From Chloroflexota bacterium (lineage in GTDB: Bacteria > Chloroflexota > Dehalococcoidia > JACPQF01), in the NCBI GenBank assembly GCA_016190625.1, contig JACPQF010000033.1:1-40861 (forward strand): a stretch of 40,861 nt of DNA, written 5' to 3'. Below the pieces are notes generated by a model, which was given only the letters and a program-made list of their open reading frames with translations, made no database searches and had not been told where the DNA came from. This document shows positions 36,982-40,861 of this stretch, one piece after another; positions within the stretch are counted from its first letter, which is position 1; the number at the start of each line of letters is the position of its first letter. The translations under genes and the position numbers were made by a program.

Positions 36982-37403
36982 CTATTGTAGCCTCTTCCAC
37001 TGAGGGAGAGTTGTTTCCGCGTCAATATCCTCGAAGGTGACCTCCACCGGCATGCCCATATACAGTTCTTCAAAGGGAGTATCGACAACATTGCCTACCA
37101 TGCGAATGTTGCCGGCCGCCGGTAGCTCGACCACAACCACGTTGAAGGGTACCCTATCTTTTAAGGCTGGATGGATCGGATGGACGACGTTGATATAGCT
37201 GAAGATCACGCCCTTCCCCTCTATCTTCACCCATTCGTGCTCGAAAGACTGGCAGTTATGGCAGACTGGCATTGGGGAATGGCGAAAGGTGCCGCATTCG
37301 GTACCCGCTGGACGACGAGTTCATGTCGCCGAGCAGCTTCCCAGAACGGGGCGTCGTCGACGCTGGCTTCGGGCAGGGGCAATCCCGCAGGCAAGTATGG
37401 CAT
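36982..37403 (-). pseudogene. DUF35/OB-fold zinc-ribbon protein, second copy, frameshifted in the zinc ribbon
   Basis: MPYLPAGLPLPEASVDDAPFWEAARRHELVVQR then 1-nt deletion around 37301-37306 relative to copy 1; remaining ORF 36982-37272 is full-length OB fold. Confidence 0.75.
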
Positions 37404-37410
37404 CTCTCCG

Positions 37411-38592
37411 TTACCTCCTAACTATCATATCGCTGACTGGCGCTACGCCAGGGCCGCTTGCTACCAGACAGATCTCGGCATCCTTTACCTGGCAGGTCGA
37501 CGTCCCGCGCATCTGTCGCACGGCTTCCGTTATCAGCTCAAAGCCGTGAATGTAGGCTTACGAAAGGTTGCCTCCGCTGGTGTTGATGGGCAACTCGCCG
37601 TTCGGCCATTCGATTCGACCACCTTCAACCCAAGGGCCACCCTCTCCTTTCTTGCAAAAGCGGTGGTTCTCGATGGACATTATGACCATGCCCGTGAAGT
37701 TCTCGTAGATCTGGGCCACGTCGATATCTCCCGGCGTTACCCCAGCCCTTTCGTAAAGGTCATTGGCTACCTCTTCAAAGTTGCCCGTGTCAAAGTTCGG
37801 CTTGTTCATGGCGCCCACTGCCTGCCGAGGGCCACTTCCCTGAGATAGCCCCATGATATAGACCGGTCGCTGTTTCAGAGTTCGCGCCCGCTCCGCCGAG
37901 GTGAGAACGATGGCGGCCGCCCCGTCGCTCTCGAGGCAGCAGTCATAGAGACGGAAAGGGTCGGCGATCACGCGAGAGTTCTGATGGTCCTCTAGAGTCA
38001 GCGGCCGGCCGTACATTGCCGCTCGCGGATTTCTTTGAGCATGCTTGCGACTGGCTACCGCCACCGCACCTAGCTGCCGACTGGTGGTCCCGTAGAGGTC
38101 CATGTGGCGACGAGTCTGTAAAGCAAACATCTGAGCAGCAGTCATTAGTCCGTAGGGAATTTGGTAGGCCATGTTACCCCGTAGGCGCGACCCCCCGGCA
38201 ACCGGCCCTCCATATCGTCCAAACTGACCCTGACAAAGGGCGCGGAAAGCCACTACACAATTGGCCGCACCGGAGAACACGGCCATCGCCGCGTTCATGA
38301 CCGCTCCACTCCCGCCGCCGCCCCCACCTCCCCAGAACATGTTGGAAAAGCGAAGCTGCGGTATGCCAATCGCCGAAGCAATGGCGATCGGCTGATTGCG
38401 ATCGTCGGAATAGGAGGCGATGCCATCGATGTCCTTGACCGTCAGGCCGGCATCGGCGATGGCCTTGAGAACGACCTCACAGGCCAACTGGAACTCGCTC
38501 CGCTTGATTTGACCCCACTTGGTGTACTCGGTCTCCCCGATGCCGACAATAGCGACCTTATCCTTCATCGGCCACTCGCTCAGCTGCAACAC
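37411..38592 (-). pseudogene. Ltp2-type thiolase-like putative aldolase, second copy, interrupted by in-frame TAA
   Basis: Paralogue of 30076-31257; ORF stops at TAA 37558-37560 (GGNLS*AYIHGFEL), where copy 1 has GGNLSEAYIHGFEL; the same frame then continues to ...SDMIVRR*. Confidence 0.78.
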
Positions 38593-38674
38593 CCCCCTAT
38601 TTCAAATTCTGAAGCGACCTTATCCCTCATCGGCCACTCGCTCAACTGCAACACCTCCCTAATTCAAATTCTGA
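38551..38674. repeat. Tandem direct duplication, 2 x 62 bp, at the 5' end of the second Ltp2-like gene
   Basis: AGCGACCTTATCC[T/C]TCATCGGCCACTCGCTCA[G/A]CTGCAACACC[C/T]CCCTA[T/A]TTCAAATTCTGA repeated back to back (38551-38612, 38613-38674). Confidence 0.85.
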
Positions 38675-39787
38675 GTTTTCCAAACTGGTTGCGACACGTT
38701 CGAGATGCTCGTCTGGCGTGCCGAGCAGCATCTCGCCGGGCTTGGCGCTTCGGAAGTAGAACTGCAGATCGTACTCTTTCATGTAGCCCAAGCCGCCGTG
38801 AATCTGGGCAGCGCTCGATACCACTTTGACGTAGGCGCTGCCGGTAAACACCTTGGCCATGCTGACCTCCCGCGCTGCCGGCTGACCCTTCGCCAGTCGG
38901 CTGAGCGCCTGATAAGTAATCAACCTGGCGCCTTTGGCGAGGATAGCCATGTCAGCGCAATAGTGCTGAACTGCTTGAAAGCTGCCAATCGGCCTGCCAA
39001 ATTGAACCCTCATTGTTGCGTAGTCGGTGGTCATCGACAATACCTGATCGATGCCACCCACCATTTCCGCGCACTTGAGGGCCGCTAAACGGTCCCAGAC
39101 CCAGGTTAGCAAGGGTTGCCCCTGGACGGTGTTCGGCAGCGTGGCGTCAGCGCTCACCGGGACGCCGGGAAAATCGAGGTCGGCCAGGTGGTCGCCGCCA
39201 GTTACCTGCAACGACCGCTTCGTCAACTCGCTAGCGCTCCCGTCTACGGAGATTGGTATCAACTGCCCGTTCGGTAGACGTGCAGGGCAGATGATCGAGC
39301 TTGCGCTGTCTCCATAGGGAACAAAAGAAGCTCGACCATACAGACGATAGCCCTTGCCATTGGCTTTGGCCTCGAGTTGGGGCGAGGCCAAAGCCGACCG
39401 GCCATCACTGCCGAGAAACGCCCAGGTGGCGATGCTGTGGCCACCGACCATCGACCGGACCCGATCCAACAGGTCCTCTCGCCCGGTTTCGGCCAAAGCC
39501 AGAGCGGCTAGGGTGGTGTAAAGAAAAGGGGTGGGCACCGCGGCCCGGCCCAACTCTTCGGCCAGAATGGCGATGTCTAGCAGGTCACCTCCACTACCGC
39601 CAAGGCTTTCGGGAAGAGGTAGCGCCAGCCAGCCTAAGTGGGCAATTTGCCGCCAAAGTCGCTCGGAGACCCCCGCCGGGTCCGATTCGATCTCGCGGAC
39701 GACGGCTTTGGGCGCCTCGCCGGTCAAGAAATCGCGGGCCGCCTGCCGGAGTAATTGTTGGGCCTCGTTCAAGGCTAGATCGACCAT
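38642..39787 (-). CDS. Acyl-CoA dehydrogenase, small/partner subunit type
   Basis: 381 aa; AQQLLRQAARDFLTGEAPKAVVREIE...LGWLALPLPESLGGSGGDLLD; lacks TEPxxGTD; C-term QIHGGLGYMKEYDLQFYFRSAK. Confidence 0.85.
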   Translation of the reverse strand: MVDLALNEAQQLLRQAARDFLTGEAPKAVVREIESDPAGVSERLWRQIAHLGWLALPLPESLGGSGGDLLDIAILAEELGRAAVPTPFLYTTLAALALAETGREDLLDRVRSMVGGHSIATWAFLGSDGRSALASPQLEAKANGKGYRLYGRASFVPYGDSASSIICPARLPNGQLIPISVDGSASELTKRSLQVTGGDHLADLDFPGVPVSADATLPNTVQGQPLLTWVWDRLAALKCAEMVGGIDQVLSMTTDYATMRVQFGRPIGSFQAVQHYCADMAILAKGARLITYQALSRLAKGQPAAREVSMAKVFTGSAYVKVVSSAAQIHGGLGYMKEYDLQFYFRSAKPGEMLLGTPDEHLERVATSLENSEFELGRCCS

Positions 39788-39877
39788 CTAATGAACCTCC
39801 TTATTGCATAGTCGGAGCCCCTAAGCGGTCCTTCCCATGAAAGGGGTGCTCCTGCCGCCCCACCCCGGGGAAGTCTT

Positions 39878-39913
39878 TCGGGGGACACCCCCGAACCCCC
39901 GCCCTGACAGGGC
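39878..39913. terminator. Two consecutive GC-rich hairpins between acyl-CoA dehydrogenase genes
   Basis: TTCGGGGG-ACA-CCCCCGAA (39878-39896) and GCCCT-GAC-AGGGC (39901-39913). Confidence 0.55.
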
Positions 39914-39914
39914 G

Positions 39915-40861
39915 CTAACCCCGCGGCAGGCCTAGGCCACGCTGGGCTATTATGTTGCGCTGGACATCGTTGGTGCCGGCAGCGAACTTTAGCGCCGGGA
40001 AACCTCGGTACAGTCTGTCGAAAACCCCGTGGGCAATGGAATTCTCATCGTTGGGTCGGAGCAAACCGCTCGGGCCGAGAACCTCAATCCCCGCATTGGC
40101 CAGCCGCTCTTTCAACTCCGATATCCACACCTTGCTCATGGAAAACCCGGTCGACGGCACAACCCCCTGGTCGACCTGCCAGGCCACATCTAGCGCAAGA
40201 AGCCGACAGACTTCAAGGTCTACCGCCAGCTGCGCTAGGGTTCGGCGAACCTGAGGGTTGCGAATCAGCGGCTGATCATCAACTTGCGTCGTCTTGGCGT
40301 GTTCGACAAGACGGTCAAAAGCGTGGCGCAAGTCGGCGGCCGACATGGCTCTTTCGAAGTCGAGGGCCATCATGATTACCTTCCAGCCCTCGTTCTCTTT
40401 GCCAACAAGACTTGACACCGGCACGCGCACGTTATCGTAGTAGACCATATTGGTTCGGGAATCCGCCTGGGTCCACAAGGGCTGAACGGTGATACCGGGG
40501 GAATCTATGGGCACGATCAGAACAGATATTCCCCGATGCTTGGGCGCGTTAGGTTCGGTGCGACAGGCCAGCCAAACGTGGGTGGCGACGTGGGCAGCCG
40601 TCGTGAATATCTTCTGGCCGTTGATCACATAGTAATCCCCGTCCCGAACGGCCCGGGTTTGGAGAGACGCGAGGTCCGTTCCGGCGCCGGGCTCCGTGTA
40701 GCCGATGCCAAAGGTGATGTCGCTGTTCAGGATGCCGGGCAGGTACCGCTTTTACTTCTCGACACTTCCTACGCGCTCTATGGTCGGGCCGACCGAGCCA
40801 ACACATGTCTCTTAAACACATCACCTATCCCACCAGACTAAGGCGAATCACGAATTAACTA
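39915..40861 (-). pseudogene. Acyl-CoA dehydrogenase, large subunit type; interrupted by in-frame TAA codons and truncated by window edge
   Basis: ORF 39915-40628 (INGQKIFTTAAHVATHVWLACR...AAGTNDVQRNIIAQRGLGLPRG). The same frame upstream encodes CVGSVGPTIERVGSVEK*KRYLPGILNSDITFGIGYTEPGAGTDLASLQTRAVRDGDYYV with TAA at 40752-40754 and another at 40812-40814. Confidence 0.7.

Noticed and set aside
37558-37560. Possible recoding of TAA as an amino acid in the Ltp-like gene
   Set aside because: TAA is used as a normal terminator elsewhere (including at the true end of this same gene), and a neighbouring frameshift favours ordinary decay or error; only the TGA at 14000 has a plausible recoding signal.
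1-40861. CRISPR array, tRNA or rRNA genes
   Set aside because: No regularly spaced repeats and no tRNA/rRNA-like sequence recognised by eye; a tRNAscan/Infernal run would be needed to exclude short RNAs fully.

Overview
40.9 kb bacterial chromosomal window, gene-dense and mostly on the minus strand. The lineage looks Chloroflexota-like, but that is an inference from gene families only. Left third: a transposase fragment at the edge, tldD/pmbA metalloprotease genes, a frameshifted MNT/HEPN pair, an XPB/Ssl2-N-like protein, a YfhO-type membrane protein, a GT2, a PdtaR/PdtaS-like ANTAR two-component pair, a cysteine synthase, a decayed GNAT gene and a DsbA-like lipoprotein gene split by a single in-frame TGA. 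Middle: a 1397-aa BadF-type CoA-dehydratase activase fusion and a monoheme, apparently wall-anchored cytochrome. Right half (about 19.7-40.9 kb): an almost unidirectional acyl-CoA catabolic island with two heteromeric acyl-CoA dehydrogenase pairs, an FAD/NAD reductase, two tandem AOR + CaiB units, two lipid-transfer/aldolase-like thiolase homologues each with a DUF35 partner, a MaoC pair, an HMG-CoA-synthase-like/DUF35 fusion, a thiolase, an SDR and an enoyl-CoA hydratase. Leading findings: (i) a probable selenocysteine (U-P-A-C) DsbA-like lipoprotein, with the TGA exactly at the nucleophilic Cys codon and a perfect hairpin with a GU-containing loop just downstream; (ii) a candidate tungsten-dependent aldolytic side-chain degradation island in which AOR plus CoA-transferase may replace aldehyde dehydrogenase plus CoA ligase; (iii) duplication with decay of the aldolase/DUF35 module, including a 62-bp tandem repeat that supplies the C-terminus of the neighbouring gene. 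All calls come from reading the sequence and the supplied ORFs; no database search was run.
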